Part shown: piece by piece, positions 41,900 to 51,591 of the stretch
Layout of the letters: every line of letters begins with the position of its first letter
Numbering within the stretch: position 1 is the first letter of the stretch
NCBI GenBank assembly: GCA_012729455.1
Contig: JAAYDC010000016.1
Location: 92,847-156,846 of the forward strand
Direction: 5' to 3'
Length of the DNA stretch: 64,000 nt
Origin: Chloroflexota bacterium
GTDB lineage: Bacteria; Chloroflexota; Anaerolineae; UBA1429
Notes under the pieces: generated by a model
Databases searched by the model: none
What the model was told of the DNA's origin: nothing
Seen by the model: only the letters and a program-made list of their open reading frames with translations
Translations under genes and position numbers: made by a program

Positions 41900-41928
41900 T
41901 TGACAGACCGAATAATAGTTAGTACGCT
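41900..41928 (+). promoter_or_regulatory. Promoter of the marR-exporter operon
   Basis: TTGACA (41900-41905), 17-bp spacer, TACGCT (41923-41928). An inverted repeat AATAG-8 bp-CTATT covers the -10 and could be the MarR autoregulatory operator. Confidence 0.6.
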
Positions 41929-41969
41929 ATTGTTTAGCCTGCTACCTATTATGCACCAACGAGGTGTGT

Positions 41970-42422
41970 ATGACAGAACCCAATAACCTGTCTGCTGAGA
42001 TTATACACCGCTTTTTGCTTCTTTTGCGAAACCAACGCCGCACCAGCGCCCTGACCTTGCAGCAGATGCAGATCTCGGGCCGCCAGGTGGCGGTGTTGCG
42101 CTTTTTGCTGTCGGCCGGTCCTTCTACGGTTTCCGCGGTGGCCCGCTACCTGTACGTGCGCGACGCCACCGCCTCGAGCATGCTAGATCGCATGGAGTCG
42201 GGAGGGTACATCACCCGCGCCCGCAGCGAAGAGGACAACCGCAAGGTGCTGATCGAGCCGACCGATCTGGGACGCCAGGTCGCACAAGAAGCTCCGTTGG
42301 GGATGATCGGCCAGTTGCGCCAGGTTTTACCGACCCTCCCCGCCGCGGAGCTTGAACGGATGAACGCCGTGATGGGGCGGTTGATCTCGATCTGTGGTAT
42401 TGACGAATCGCAGCTGGATTAG
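41970..42422 (+). CDS. MarR-family transcriptional regulator
   Basis: 150-residue winged-helix repressor. The recognition part is SAVARYLYVRDATASSMLDRMESGGYITR followed by the wing RARSEEDNRKVLIEPTDLG, a clear MarR signature. The N- and C-terminal helices form the dimer. ATG 41970 with GAGG 5 bp upstream. A GTG two codons before is possible. Nine bp separate it from the two exporter genes, so it very likely controls them, with the transported compound or a signal as ligand. Confidence 0.92.
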   Translation: MTEPNNLSAEIIHRFLLLLRNQRRTSALTLQQMQISGRQVAVLRFLLSAGPSTVSAVARYLYVRDATASSMLDRMESGGYITRARSEEDNRKVLIEPTDLGRQVAQEAPLGMIGQLRQVLPTLPAAELERMNAVMGRLISICGIDESQLD

Positions 42423-42431
42423 GAGCGATAG

Positions 42432-44186
42432 ATGAATGTAGTTTTGCGGGTTGTCCGCTACATGAAGCCCTTTTGGAAGCTGGAGACGATCGCCTACCTG
42501 TGCATGCTGGCGATCAACGGTGCGCGTCTGATCTCCCCGCGTCTGATCCAGCGCATTATCGATGTGGGCATCGGTCAAAACCAGGTCGATGTGCTGGCGA
42601 CCTCGGTACTGTTGCTGCTCGGCCTGACGGTTTTGCAGGGTATCTTTGGGTTTGGGCAAACCTATCTGACAGAGAATGTGTCGCAAGGGGTTGCCTTTAA
42701 CATGCGCAACGAGCTATACCGCAAGCTTCAGAGCCTTTCGTTCAGCTATCACGACCACGCCGAAGGCGGGCAGCTGCTGGCGCGCGCAACCAGCGATGTT
42801 GAGCGTCTGCAGCGCATCACCGGCCGAGGGGTGCTGGGACTGATCGACGGCGTGATCCTCCTGATTGGCACGACGATCATGCTCTTTCGCATGAATCCGC
42901 TGCTGGCAAGCCTCTCGCTCCTGGTCATGCCGATCATCATCCTGATCATGCGCTTTTACCTCGTCAAGGTGCATCCTATCTGGCGGCTGCGTCAGGACCA
43001 GACCGCCCAGATGACCTCACGCGTCGAACAGAACCTGCGCGGGGTGACCGTGGTGCGCGGTTTTGCCCAGGAACACGCCGAGATCGCACGCTTTGACGAA
43101 GTGAATAATTCGATCTATGCCACCTCGATGCGCGCCGCGCGCGCCAGCGCCTTTACTATGCCCTTTATCGTCTTCTTGGCGATGATCAGCACGGTCGTAA
43201 TCCTATGGCTGGGCGGTAACCTGGTGGTCTCACACACCTTGACGATCGGTGCATTGATCGCCTTTAACAGCTATGTCCTGCAGTTGGTCAACCCGGTGCG
43301 GCGCATCGGCATGCTGCTGACGGTGCTGGGTGAATCACGCGCCTCGGCCGAACGCGTCTTTGAGATACTGGATGCCAAGTCCGAGGTCGAAAACATGCCC
43401 AACGCCATGCCCTTGGGAGATATCCAGGGCGAGGTGACCTTTGACAAGGTCTCGTTCTCCTACCTGGGCGGGAAAAAGGTACTGGACGAGATCAGTTTTA
43501 CCGCCAACCCGGGCCAGGTAGTGGCACTGCTGGGTCCGACTGGCTCTGGCAAAAGCACCATTATCAACCTCATCCCTCGCTTTTACGACGTCTCTTCCGG
43601 GTCGATCCGCATCGACGGGCAGGATATCCGCGACGTGACAATCGATTCACTGCGCAACCAGATCGGCATCGTCCTGCAGGAAACTCGGCTCTTTGGAAGC
43701 ACTATCGGCGAAAACATCTCCTTTGGACGCCCCGAAGCCACCCAGGAAGAGATCGAAGCTGCCGCACGCGCCGCCGCCGCGCACGAGTTTATCGAGGCCA
43801 TGCCGGATGGTTACAAGACCGGCGTGGGCGAACGCGGAGAGACCCTCTCGGGCGGGCAGCGCCAACGCATTGCCATCGCGCGCGCTCTGTTGATGGATCC
43901 GCGCATCCTGCTCCTGGATGATGCCACTTCGAGCGTCGACACCGATACCGAACAACAGATCCAGGCGGCTCTGCAGCGCCTGATGGTCGGCCGCACCAGT
44001 TTTGTGATTGCCCAGCGTGTCTCGACCGTGCGCCAGGCCGACCTGATCCTGGTGATCGACAGCGGGCGCATCGTGGCCTCTGGCAAGCATGCCGAGTTAA
44101 TCCAGCAATCCGGCGTGTATGCGGATATCTATTACCGCCAGTTACAGCCAGATCGCGCTGCTGTACCCTCAGAGGTGACACCATGA
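42432..44186 (+). CDS. ABC exporter subunit 1 (degenerate ATPase site half)
   Basis: Fused membrane and ATPase half-transporter of 584 residues, type IV ABC exporter fold. Six membrane helices lie in residues 15-310. The nucleotide domain shows Walker A LLGPTGSGKSTIINLI, an intact signature LSGGQRQRIAIA, and Walker B ILLLDDATSSVD, where the catalytic Glu is Asp. The switch region FVIAQRVSTV has Gln in place of His. The changed residues form the non-hydrolysing site of heterodimeric exporters such as TM287/288, BmrCD and LmrCD. ATGA overlap with the second subunit. Confidence 0.95.
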   Translation: MNVVLRVVRYMKPFWKLETIAYLCMLAINGARLISPRLIQRIIDVGIGQNQVDVLATSVLLLLGLTVLQGIFGFGQTYLTENVSQGVAFNMRNELYRKLQSLSFSYHDHAEGGQLLARATSDVERLQRITGRGVLGLIDGVILLIGTTIMLFRMNPLLASLSLLVMPIIILIMRFYLVKVHPIWRLRQDQTAQMTSRVEQNLRGVTVVRGFAQEHAEIARFDEVNNSIYATSMRAARASAFTMPFIVFLAMISTVVILWLGGNLVVSHTLTIGALIAFNSYVLQLVNPVRRIGMLLTVLGESRASAERVFEILDAKSEVENMPNAMPLGDIQGEVTFDKVSFSYLGGKKVLDEISFTANPGQVVALLGPTGSGKSTIINLIPRFYDVSSGSIRIDGQDIRDVTIDSLRNQIGIVLQETRLFGSTIGENISFGRPEATQEEIEAAARAAAAHEFIEAMPDGYKTGVGERGETLSGGQRQRIAIARALLMDPRILLLDDATSSVDTDTEQQIQAALQRLMVGRTSFVIAQRVSTVRQADLILVIDSGRIVASGKHAELIQQSGVYADIYYRQLQPDRAAVPSEVTP

Positions 44187-46006
44187 CCTTTAACATATCG
44201 ACCTCTAGCTTTCGCGGGCCAGTCGGCAGGATGGGCGGCTATCGCGATGTAACCGGTAAGGTTTTTGACTGGGAAATCATGCACCTGCTGATGCGCTATT
44301 TAAAGCCACATCGCCTGGCAATGGCAGAAGCGCTCTTTTGGATGCTGGCCGGCGCCGGACTGGCGCTGGTGGCTCCCTACCTCACCAAGCAGGCCATCGA
44401 CGTTTACATCGCCAACCATGACCTAGCCGGCCTGGCACAGACTGCAGGACTGGTGCTCTTGTGCTATGCGCTGGCTTTTGCTGCAGAGTGGCGCCGTCGC
44501 ATCGTGATGAACAAGATCGGCAACCGCGTGCTCAATACCATGCGCGGCGAGCTCTTTCGTCACTATCAGGAACTGTCGATGTCCTTTCTCGACCAGCACG
44601 GTGTGGGCACACTGATCTCGCGCATGCTTGGTGATGTGGGCGTGATCAACGAGCTGCTCTCGCAGGGCATTATCTCGATGCTCAGCGATGTGGTGGTGCT
44701 GGTGAGTATCATCGTCGTCATGCTGATGCTGAACGCACGCCTGGCATTGCTGACCTTTACGGTCCTGCCGCTGATGGTTATCACCACGGCCATATTCAGC
44801 AAGTATGCCCGTCGGGCCTACCGCGAGACGCGCATGCGCAGCTCAATCCTCACCGGCCGCCTGGCCGAGGATATCGATTCGATGCGCGTGATCCAGGCCT
44901 TTGCCGAAGAAGGGCGCATGAGCAACGAGTTCGAAGAAGTCAACCGCGCCAACCGCGACGCCAATATCAGCGCCATCCGCCTTGCGGCCATCTTTTCGCC
45001 CACCATGCAGGCCCTCACCATGCTTTCGACCGCCGCGATCCTGTGGTTCGGCGGGCGCATGGTCGAGGGTAATGTGCTCACAGTTGGCATGATCGTCGCC
45101 TTTCTCAACTATACCTCGCGTCTGTTCCAACCAATCGTCGACCTGAGTATGGTGATCAACACCTGGCAGGCCGCCATGGCCGGCGGTGAACGTGTGGCCC
45201 AGATCCTGCAGCTCGAGCCGGCCATTATCGACGCCTCCGACGCCATGGAAATCGAGGATATCGAAGGCCAGGTCGAGTTCGACAATGTGAGCTTTGAATA
45301 CATTGAAAACACTCCGGTGCTGCACGACGTTTCCTTCAAGATCGCCCCGCGCCAGACGACTGCCCTGGTGGGTCCAACTGGCGCCGGCAAATCGACGATC
45401 GCCAACCTGCTGCTGCGCTTTTACGAAGTGACCAAGGGCGAGATCCGCATCGACGGCATCCCCGAAAAGCGCATCACCATTGAATCCCTGCGCAAGCAGG
45501 TGGGGGTGGTGCCGCAGGAGCCTTTCCTCTTCCCCGGCACGATTGCTTACAACATCCGTTTTGCGCGCCCGGATGCCAGCGACGAGGAGGTCGAAGCCGC
45601 CGCGCGGGCAGCCAATATCCACGAGTTTGTGACGGGCTTGCCTCTGGGGTACGAAACGCAGGTGCTGGAGGGCTCGGCTAACTTTTCACTGGGGCAGCGC
45701 CAGCTGATCTGCCTGGCGCGCACCATCCTGGCGGCTCCGTGCATCCTCGTGTTGGATGAAGCAACCTCCAACGTCGACCTGCGCACCGAGGGTCTGATCC
45801 AAGACGCCATCGAGACCATGCTGCACGGACGCACTTCACTGGTGATCGCCCACCGCCTGGCAACGGTACAGCACGCCGATTCGATCCTGGTGTTTGACCA
45901 CGGCCGCATTACCGAGCGGGGCACCCACAAAGAGCTGCTAGCCAAAGACGGCTTGTATGCGCACCTCTACAAAACCCAGTTCCTAAAGCCAGAGGTGGAA
46001 GCCTAG
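44183..46006 (+). CDS. ABC exporter subunit 2 (catalytic half)
   Basis: 607-residue partner of the preceding half-transporter. A 35-residue N-terminal extension precedes the six-helix membrane domain. The nucleotide domain has Walker A LVGPTGAGKSTIANLL, Walker B ILVLDEATSNVD with the catalytic Glu, and the switch His in LVIAHRLATV, but its signature is FSLGQRQLICLA and not LSGGQ. Together with subunit 1 this makes one competent and one degenerate ATP site. The substrate is probably a drug or lipid. A strong terminator ends the operon 20 bp downstream. Confidence 0.95.
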   Translation: MTFNISTSSFRGPVGRMGGYRDVTGKVFDWEIMHLLMRYLKPHRLAMAEALFWMLAGAGLALVAPYLTKQAIDVYIANHDLAGLAQTAGLVLLCYALAFAAEWRRRIVMNKIGNRVLNTMRGELFRHYQELSMSFLDQHGVGTLISRMLGDVGVINELLSQGIISMLSDVVVLVSIIVVMLMLNARLALLTFTVLPLMVITTAIFSKYARRAYRETRMRSSILTGRLAEDIDSMRVIQAFAEEGRMSNEFEEVNRANRDANISAIRLAAIFSPTMQALTMLSTAAILWFGGRMVEGNVLTVGMIVAFLNYTSRLFQPIVDLSMVINTWQAAMAGGERVAQILQLEPAIIDASDAMEIEDIEGQVEFDNVSFEYIENTPVLHDVSFKIAPRQTTALVGPTGAGKSTIANLLLRFYEVTKGEIRIDGIPEKRITIESLRKQVGVVPQEPFLFPGTIAYNIRFARPDASDEEVEAAARAANIHEFVTGLPLGYETQVLEGSANFSLGQRQLICLARTILAAPCILVLDEATSNVDLRTEGLIQDAIETMLHGRTSLVIAHRLATVQHADSILVFDHGRITERGTHKELLAKDGLYAHLYKTQFLKPEVEA

Positions 46007-46025
46007 CTTTCGCTCCCCATGAAAG

Positions 46026-46057
46026 AAAAGGGGCTCGCATGGTGCGAGCCCCTTTTT
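46026..46057. terminator. Bidirectional terminator between exporter and alpha-galactosidase genes
   Basis: AAAAGGGGCTCGCA, loop TGG, TGCGAGCCCCTTTTT: a 10-bp GC stem flanked by A and T runs, so it works on both strands for the two convergent genes. Confidence 0.9.
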
Positions 46058-46070
46058 CATACGCTGGTAC

Positions 46071-47396
46071 TCAGGCGATAAAGTGCTTGAAGGTGGGCAG
46101 GTATTCTTTGTTGACCTGCAGCATCTCGTTGGTCATATCGCGGATTTCCTGCAACGACAGCACGGCGGCGCTGAGTGGATCATACGCCACAGCTTGGAAC
46201 ACCAGAGTCGGGTCGCCCGTCAGGCAAGCCTCTACCGCCATCTCCTCGACGGCGATGGTGATGTTGTTAAGCGCGGCACACTGCGGCGGCAAGTTACCCA
46301 CATACACCGAATTGAACCCCAAGCGGTCGGCATACACAGGCACTTCGACACAGGCGTCCTGCGGCAGGTTGGGAATGATGCCCTTGTTGGGCACGTTGCC
46401 GTTGAACTTGAATGGCTCGCCGCCCATCCAAGCGTTGATAATGTAGGCGGCATACTCGTGGCCGCGCTTTAGGTTGAGCGGTTCGGGGTTATCCAGCCAG
46501 GCGACGATATCATCGCGCCAGCTATCTTCGCGGCGCAGATATTCGTTGAGGATATAGGCATATACGCCGGGGTTCCAGTTGGTGCCGTGCGTGCAGTACT
46601 TTTCGATCAGATCGGGACGCTTGCGGAACCACCAGTTATATTCCGAGTTGTGCCCGGACGACTCGGTGACATAGTAACCCAGGTGGATAAACATCTCATT
46701 GCGCACAAGTTCAGCGTTATAGATCTCGGGCTTTTTGACCGCCTCGCGCAGGAGCGGGTAGGCGTCTTTATAGTTCCTCTCGTATTTGATAAAAAAGCTC
46801 TGGTGGTTGATGCCCGCGCACACATAATTTATCTCATCATGCGGGGCCCCGATCCAGTTGGCCAGCATCTCACTGGTGCCCTGCACACTGTGGCACAGGC
46901 CCGTGACCTTGATCGAGCTCTCACGCTGCATGGCGCGGCACAGCATTGCCATCGGGTTGGTATAGTTGAGCAGAATGGCGTTGGGGCAATAACGCTCCAT
47001 GTCGCGGCAGATATCCAGCATCACCGGAATCGTGCGCAGGGCACGAAAGATGCCCGAGACACTGCGGCTGTCGCCGATGTTGGTATCGATCCCATATTTC
47101 TTGGGGATTTCGATATCATGGCGGAATACCTGCACCCCTCCGGCCAGGATCGTGCAGATCACGGCGTCGGCGCCCTTGAGCGCTTTGGTGCGAGAGGTAG
47201 TAGCCGTCACCTTGGCCTTGTACTTGCCCTCTTTGACGATGCGGTCGACCGCGCGTTTGATGTAACTCAGGCGATCTTCGTCGATATCCATCAGGGCAAT
47301 CTCGGAAGCTTCCAGTAGCGGAAAGGTCAGGATATCCTTGACCAGGTTACGGGTAAAGCCAAAGCTGCCTGCGCCGATAAAAGCAATCTTTACCAT
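46071..47396 (-). CDS. Glycoside hydrolase family 4, alpha-galactosidase-like
   Basis: NAD- and manganese-dependent glycosidase of 441 residues. The N-terminal Rossmann motif is [22 protein letters not shown], with [10 protein letters not shown] for NAD binding. Further family blocks are [34 protein letters not shown], the metal-binding Cys in [12 protein letters not shown] and His in [10 protein letters not shown], and [16 protein letters not shown]. These align well with E. coli MelA, although other GH4 enzymes (glucuronidase, 6-phospho-glucosidase) cannot be excluded. ATG 47396 with AAGGAG upstream. The frame extension to 47444 overlaps the promoter. No transporter gene is beside it. Confidence 0.9.
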   Translation of the reverse strand: MVKIAFIGAGSFGFTRNLVKDILTFPLLEASEIALMDIDEDRLSYIKRAVDRIVKEGKYKAKVTATTSRTKALKGADAVICTILAGGVQVFRHDIEIPKKYGIDTNIGDSRSVSGIFRALRTIPVMLDICRDMERYCPNAILLNYTNPMAMLCRAMQRESSIKVTGLCHSVQGTSEMLANWIGAPHDEINYVCAGINHQSFFIKYERNYKDAYPLLREAVKKPEIYNAELVRNEMFIHLGYYVTESSGHNSEYNWWFRKRPDLIEKYCTHGTNWNPGVYAYILNEYLRREDSWRDDIVAWLDNPEPLNLKRGHEYAAYIINAWMGGEPFKFNGNVPNKGIIPNLPQDACVEVPVYADRLGFNSVYVGNLPPQCAALNNITIAVEEMAVEACLTGDPTLVFQAVAYDPLSAAVLSLQEIRDMTNEMLQVNKEYLPTFKHFIA

Positions 47397-47430
47397 GCTG
47401 CACTCCTTAATGGTAGCGTTTAATAGTGCT

Positions 47431-47458
47431 AGCATAACACACAACGTCCGCCGCGCAA
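47431..47458 (-). promoter_or_regulatory. Promoter of the GH4 gene
   Basis: Minus strand: TTGCGC (47458-47453), 16-bp spacer, TATGCT (47436-47431), back to back with the rpsU promoter. Confidence 0.5.
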
Positions 47459-47465
47459 AAGCTGT

Positions 47466-47494
47466 TTGACATATTATCCAGTGACCTTTATAAT
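47466..47494 (+). promoter_or_regulatory. Consensus promoter of rpsU
   Basis: TTGACA (47466-47471), 17-bp spacer, TATAAT (47489-47494): a perfect sigma-70 consensus, about 50 bp before the rpsU start, as expected for a ribosomal protein gene. Confidence 0.88.
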
Positions 47495-47544
47495 AGTATG
47501 CCTCACTACGGCTCTTATGAGCTTGACGGAAGGGGTGATATTTG

Positions 47545-47751
47545 ATGACTCAGGTCGTCGCCGACAAGGGCGAATCTTTCGAGAGCGTGATGAAGCGCTT
47601 CAAGAAGGCTGTCCAGGAGGACCGCATTCTTTCTGAAGTGCGTCAGCGCCGCTTTTTCGAAAAGCCCTCCCAGATCCGCAAGCGAAAAAAGGCTGCCAAA
47701 GAACGCAAGAGCCGACGCACCACGCGCAAAGCGCAGCTGTATCGCTCCTAG
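47545..47751 (+). CDS. rpsU: Ribosomal protein bS21
   Basis: Small-subunit protein of 68 residues near the 3' end of 16S rRNA. It shows [40 protein letters not shown] and a basic tail ending KAQLYRS. ATG 47545 with GGAAGGGG upstream. A TTG one codon earlier is not needed. First gene of a plus-strand unit with yqeY, pgpH and dgkA, an order partly seen in Firmicutes and Chloroflexi. Confidence 0.96.
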   Translation: MTQVVADKGESFESVMKRFKKAVQEDRILSEVRQRRFFEKPSQIRKRKKAAKERKSRRTTRKAQLYRS

Positions 47752-47777
47752 GTAACAGAGATATCAAGAGGTGATGG

Positions 47778-48224
47778 GTGGGTTTACAAGAACGCCTGGT
47801 TAACGATCTACGTGACGCCATGCGCTCCAACGACGGGTTGCGTAAGGACGCCATCCGTATGGTGCGGGCTGCCCTCCAGAATGCCGAGATCGAAGCCCAT
47901 CAACCTCTTGATGATACGCAGATCGAGCAGATCATCTCCCGCGATATCAAGCGCCGTCAGGAATCCATCGAGCTCCTGCGCCAGGCCAAGCGCCCCGAAC
48001 TGATCAAGATCGAAGAAAGTAGCATCGCACTGCTGCAAGCCTACCTCCCTGAAATGATGTCCCGCGAACAGGTCGAAGCGGCCGTCTGTGCCGTGATCGC
48101 CCGTGTGGGGGCTACCTCAACCGCCCAGATGGGCGCTGTTATGCGCGAAGCCATGGCTGAACTCAAAGGGCGTGCGGATGGAAGGCTGGTCAACGAGGTG
48201 GTGCGTGCCCAGCTGAGCCGCTGA
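47778..48224 (+). CDS. yqeY: GatB/YqeY domain protein
   Basis: 148-residue helical protein similar to the tRNA-binding tail domain of GatB. LQERLVNDLRDAMRSND, KDAIRMVRAALQNAEIE, RQESIELLRQAKRPELI, LLQAYLPEMMSREQVEAAV and GAVMREAMAELKGRADG are typical. Starts with GTG 47778 preceded by AAGAGGTGAT. Probably involved in tRNA-related metabolism. The exact role is unknown in all bacteria. Confidence 0.94.
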   Translation: MGLQERLVNDLRDAMRSNDGLRKDAIRMVRAALQNAEIEAHQPLDDTQIEQIISRDIKRRQESIELLRQAKRPELIKIEESSIALLQAYLPEMMSREQVEAAVCAVIARVGATSTAQMGAVMREAMAELKGRADGRLVNEVVRAQLSR

Positions 48225-48262
48225 CGCGGTGACGCTCCCCCAAGTTTGCGACAAGGAATGCC

Positions 48263-50440
48263 GTGCTGAAGAAGGCGTCCGGACTGAGTGATGTAAATCG
48301 CTCCCCTAACCGACGGGCTCGCCACCTTTCCACCTCTCAGCAACACACCCGTGGGCTCTTGTCGGCGCTGCTTTTGTTTATCCTGCTCGCTATCAGCCTA
48401 GTCCCCTTCCCTTCTGCCAATGCCGCCGAAGTGCGTATCGGCGAACCCTCGCCCATGCTATACCGCGCACCGCGCCAGATCACCTTTGTCAGTGATGTGC
48501 AGACCAAAGCAGCGCGCGATGCGGCCGCCGCCCAGATCAAAGAGGTCTATAAAGGACCGGATATCTCGATCGCCATCAACCAGCTGCGCACGATCCAGGA
48601 TATCACCGATTTCATCGGCGCCCTGCGTCAAGATGCATACATCACCGATGCCGAACGCCGCGAACAGATCAACGCCATCCCCGGGTTTAGCCTGGACGAA
48701 AGTTCGCTTGAGACAATCTTGCAGATGAGCGACGAATCCTGGCGGTTAATAGCCCAGGAAACCGCCCGCGTCGTCGACCAGATCATGCGCGAAGAGATCC
48801 GCTCCGATCAGGTGGGAGAGGCACTGGCCAGGATCCCGCGCTACACGTCCTATTCGCTTTCCGATCAGCAGCGTACCATCGTGCAAGAGCTGGCCGGCCA
48901 AGTGGTAGTGGCCAATACCTTTTTCGACGCCGCCCAAACCGAGGACAACCGCCAGGCCGCAGCCGACCAGGTAGCCCCCGTGTTGCGCACTATCCAGAGC
49001 GGCGAATCGATCGTGCGCGAAGGCGAGATCGTGACACCTCTCATCCTCGAGAGCCTGCAGGCGCTCGGCTATCAAAGCACGCGTGTTGGCTGGCAGACAA
49101 GCCTGGGAATGGCAGCTCTGGCGGCTGGCATTGTCGCCGCAGTGGCGCTCTATATCGTGCATGGTCAACCGCAGTGGCTGGCGCGGCCGCGCCGTTCGCT
49201 CCTGCTGGTGCTCCTGATCGGCTCCTTTAGCATTGGCGCACGTTTTTTAGTTCCGGGGCACACCCTGATCCCTTACATCTACCCGATCGCCGCCATCGGC
49301 ATGTTAGCCTGCCTGCTCCTGAGCCTCGACCTGGCACTGGTGTGCACCGCTATCGGGACGATCGTAGTCGCTTACCACACCGGCGGATCAATCGAGCTGA
49401 TCATCTACTCGGCGCTCGGGGGTATAGTAGGTGCGGTCGCGCTCCACAAGATGGATAGCCTCTTTGCCTTTTTACGGGCCACCATCTATGTCGCCCTCAC
49501 CAACACCCTGGTGATCCTGGCATACCGGTTTATTACCCAGCAAGTCGATAACACTGGCCTGGCTCAGCTGCTCGTCAGCGGGATCAGCAATGCCGTGTTC
49601 GCGGCCAGCATCACCTTTGTAGGCTATGCCTTTATCGGGAGGCTGTTTGGCATCGCCACCTCGCTGCAGCTGCTGGAACTGGCTCGCCCGACCCATCCGC
49701 TCATCCGCCGCCTGGTGGTGGACGCCCCCGGCACCTATCATCATTGCATCATCCTGAGCAACATGGCGGAGCGTGCCGCGGTGCAAATCGGCGCCGACCC
49801 GCTGCTGACCCGCGTGGGTGCCTACTACCACGATATCGGCAAGGTCACACGGCCCTACTTTTTCGCCGAGAACCAGAGCGACGGCGTAAACCCGCACGAT
49901 CAGTTGGATCCGCATACTTCAGCCGAGATCATTATCTCGCACGTCACCGAAGGCCTGGAGTTGGCGCGCCAGTATCGTCTGCCCGACCGGGTGACGGATT
50001 TTATTGCCGAGCACCACGGCACGACTCTGGTGGCTTATTTTTACCGCTTGGCGGTGCAAGATTCTCAGGACAAGCAGCTGCCCGAAGACCTCTTTCGCTA
50101 CCATGGCCCCCGGCCGCAATCCAAAGAGACCGCCATTATCATGCTGGCTGACAGCATTGAGGCGCTGGTGCGCGCCAACCATCCCAGCTCGCAGGTCGAG
50201 GTCGATCGGTTGATCATGCAGGTAGTCAACGAACGCCTGATCAGTGGCCAGCTGGACGAGAGCGACCTGACGCTCAAGGATCTCGGCAACATCCGCAAGG
50301 CCTTTTCGGTTGTCTTGCAAGGGGTCTTTCATCCGCGCATTCGTTACCCCGAAAAGGGAAGAATTCAACGCCCCGAGCGACCAACCAAAGCGGGCATCGA
50401 AGGTGTTCAACATGAAAAACCGAGCTCGCATATCCGATAG
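48263..50440 (+). CDS. pgpH: 7TM-HD cyclic-di-AMP phosphodiesterase family protein
   Basis: 725-residue membrane phosphohydrolase. A membrane helix (about 32-52) leads into an extracellular 7TMR-HD domain (60-270). About seven membrane helices (280-480) and a cytoplasmic HD domain follow. The HD domain shows GTYHHCIILSNMAERAAV, the HD pair in GAYYHDIGKVTRPYFF and FIAEHHGTTLVAYFY. PgpH of Listeria degrades c-di-AMP to pApA with this layout. GTG 48263 has AAGGA upstream. The end overlaps dgkA by 29 bp. Confidence 0.92.
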   Translation: MLKKASGLSDVNRSPNRRARHLSTSQQHTRGLLSALLLFILLAISLVPFPSANAAEVRIGEPSPMLYRAPRQITFVSDVQTKAARDAAAAQIKEVYKGPDISIAINQLRTIQDITDFIGALRQDAYITDAERREQINAIPGFSLDESSLETILQMSDESWRLIAQETARVVDQIMREEIRSDQVGEALARIPRYTSYSLSDQQRTIVQELAGQVVVANTFFDAAQTEDNRQAAADQVAPVLRTIQSGESIVREGEIVTPLILESLQALGYQSTRVGWQTSLGMAALAAGIVAAVALYIVHGQPQWLARPRRSLLLVLLIGSFSIGARFLVPGHTLIPYIYPIAAIGMLACLLLSLDLALVCTAIGTIVVAYHTGGSIELIIYSALGGIVGAVALHKMDSLFAFLRATIYVALTNTLVILAYRFITQQVDNTGLAQLLVSGISNAVFAASITFVGYAFIGRLFGIATSLQLLELARPTHPLIRRLVVDAPGTYHHCIILSNMAERAAVQIGADPLLTRVGAYYHDIGKVTRPYFFAENQSDGVNPHDQLDPHTSAEIIISHVTEGLELARQYRLPDRVTDFIAEHHGTTLVAYFYRLAVQDSQDKQLPEDLFRYHGPRPQSKETAIIMLADSIEALVRANHPSSQVEVDRLIMQVVNERLISGQLDESDLTLKDLGNIRKAFSVVLQGVFHPRIRYPEKGRIQRPERPTKAGIEGVQHEKPSSHIR

Positions 50441-50795
50441 CTTTCGTTGCGCCTGGGAAGGGCTGATACACGCATGGCGCAGTGAGCGCAACCTGCAAAT
50501 CCATATCTGTGCTGCCGGACTCGTCATCATCGCCGGGCTTGTCTTGCGTATCGACGTGCTGCGCTGGGCGGTGCTGCTCTTGACGATCGGCGCAGTGATC
50601 AGTGCCGAGCTGCTCAATACCTCGCTGGAGCTGGTCATTGACGCGCTTATTCAAAAGCCTCACCCGGCCGCCAAGGCAGCCAAGGATGTTGCTGCAGGAG
50701 CCGTCTTGTTTGTGAGCATCATTGCCGTGGTCATCGGGTTACTGATCCTGCTGCCGGCTTTGCTCCAGGCTGTTTCCATGCTACTATCTCGCTAG
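50412..50795 (+). CDS. dgkA: Diacylglycerol/undecaprenol kinase
   Basis: 127-residue trimeric membrane kinase. It has AWEGLIHAWRSERNLQIH, the catalytic-site stretch SAELLNTSLELVIDAL and AKDVAAGAVLFVSIIAVV, with three membrane helices. In Gram-positive-type bacteria this enzyme recycles undecaprenol for cell-wall and polysaccharide synthesis, fitting the surface-polysaccharide genes that follow. The ATG at 50412 is preferred because the family begins just before this helix. The upstream frame lies in pgpH. Confidence 0.93.
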   Translation: MKNRARISDSFRCAWEGLIHAWRSERNLQIHICAAGLVIIAGLVLRIDVLRWAVLLLTIGAVISAELLNTSLELVIDALIQKPHPAAKAAKDVAAGAVLFVSIIAVVIGLLILLPALLQAVSMLLSR

Positions 50796-50817
50796 TGCTT
50801 GATCGGAGTAGACAAGG

Positions 50818-51549
50818 ATGTTGCTGATCGCCTATTGGCGGATTTTACGGCGCCGGATCTGGATCCCGCTCCTGTTGGCGGTGCTGGTACTGGCACTGCA
50901 CTTGGCGACTTTCCGTCCCCCCGCACCGACTTATACAGCTGCGATGCGTTTTGCCGTTGGCATGCTGCCGGAAGAATCCTACGGCATGTTCTATACCTAT
51001 GACCGCTACTATACCTGGCTGACCTCGGAGTATTTAGTCGACGATCTGGCTGAGGTGGTTAAAAGCAATACCTTTGCCAGCACAGTCTCTGCGGGTGCAG
51101 GCATGCAGGTACCGCCGGGTGCCATCACTGCTGCCACAGCAGCTGGCAAGCTGCACCGCATTCTGTGGGTCAACGTCACCTGGGGTAACCGCCAGGAGTT
51201 GGAGCAGATTGCGGCAGCCGTGGTTGATACCCTGCAGAGCGGCAGCCATGCCTTTTTTGGCCAACTTCACAACGAACGCACCATCATCATTGTGGTTGAT
51301 CAACCTACTATCAGCCAGAACAACCACTCGCAGCGTATGTGGCTCGAATTAGCTCTCAAACTGATCGTTACCATTATCACGGGCATCCTGCTGGCCTTTT
51401 TGTTGGATTATATTGATACCAGCGTGCGCAGCCGCCACGACCTGGAGGCGCTCAACCTCCCCGTGCTCGCCGAGATTCCGAGATCAAACAGACGCAGCCT
51501 GGGGTTGACACGCCTGTTGGGGCGTAAACGCCGGCTTGGTGCGGGTTAA
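50818..51549 (+). CDS. Wzz-like chain-length/membrane adaptor protein (first copy)
   Basis: 243-residue protein with two membrane helices (about 16-34 and 178-200) and an extracytoplasmic loop between them, the layout of polysaccharide co-polymerases. It ends with a short basic cytoplasmic tail (ALNLPVLAEIPRSNRR), where VLAEIP matches the conserved segment before the kinase-interaction region. With the next two genes it forms a Wzz/Wzc-type module. GGAG precedes the ATG. Starts 22 bp after dgkA. Confidence 0.8.
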   Translation: MLLIAYWRILRRRIWIPLLLAVLVLALHLATFRPPAPTYTAAMRFAVGMLPEESYGMFYTYDRYYTWLTSEYLVDDLAEVVKSNTFASTVSAGAGMQVPPGAITAATAAGKLHRILWVNVTWGNRQELEQIAAAVVDTLQSGSHAFFGQLHNERTIIIVVDQPTISQNNHSQRMWLELALKLIVTIITGILLAFLLDYIDTSVRSRHDLEALNLPVLAEIPRSNRRSLGLTRLLGRKRRLGAG

Positions 51550-51564
51550 GCGCTGCACTATAAT
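51536..51564 (+). promoter_or_regulatory. Internal promoter before the second Wzz-like gene
   Basis: TTGGTG (51536-51541), 17-bp spacer, TATAAT (51559-51564), 28 bp before the GTG at 51592. Confidence 0.55.
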
Positions 51565-51591
51565 GCCCTGGTATCTACCAAGGAGGAGTCT

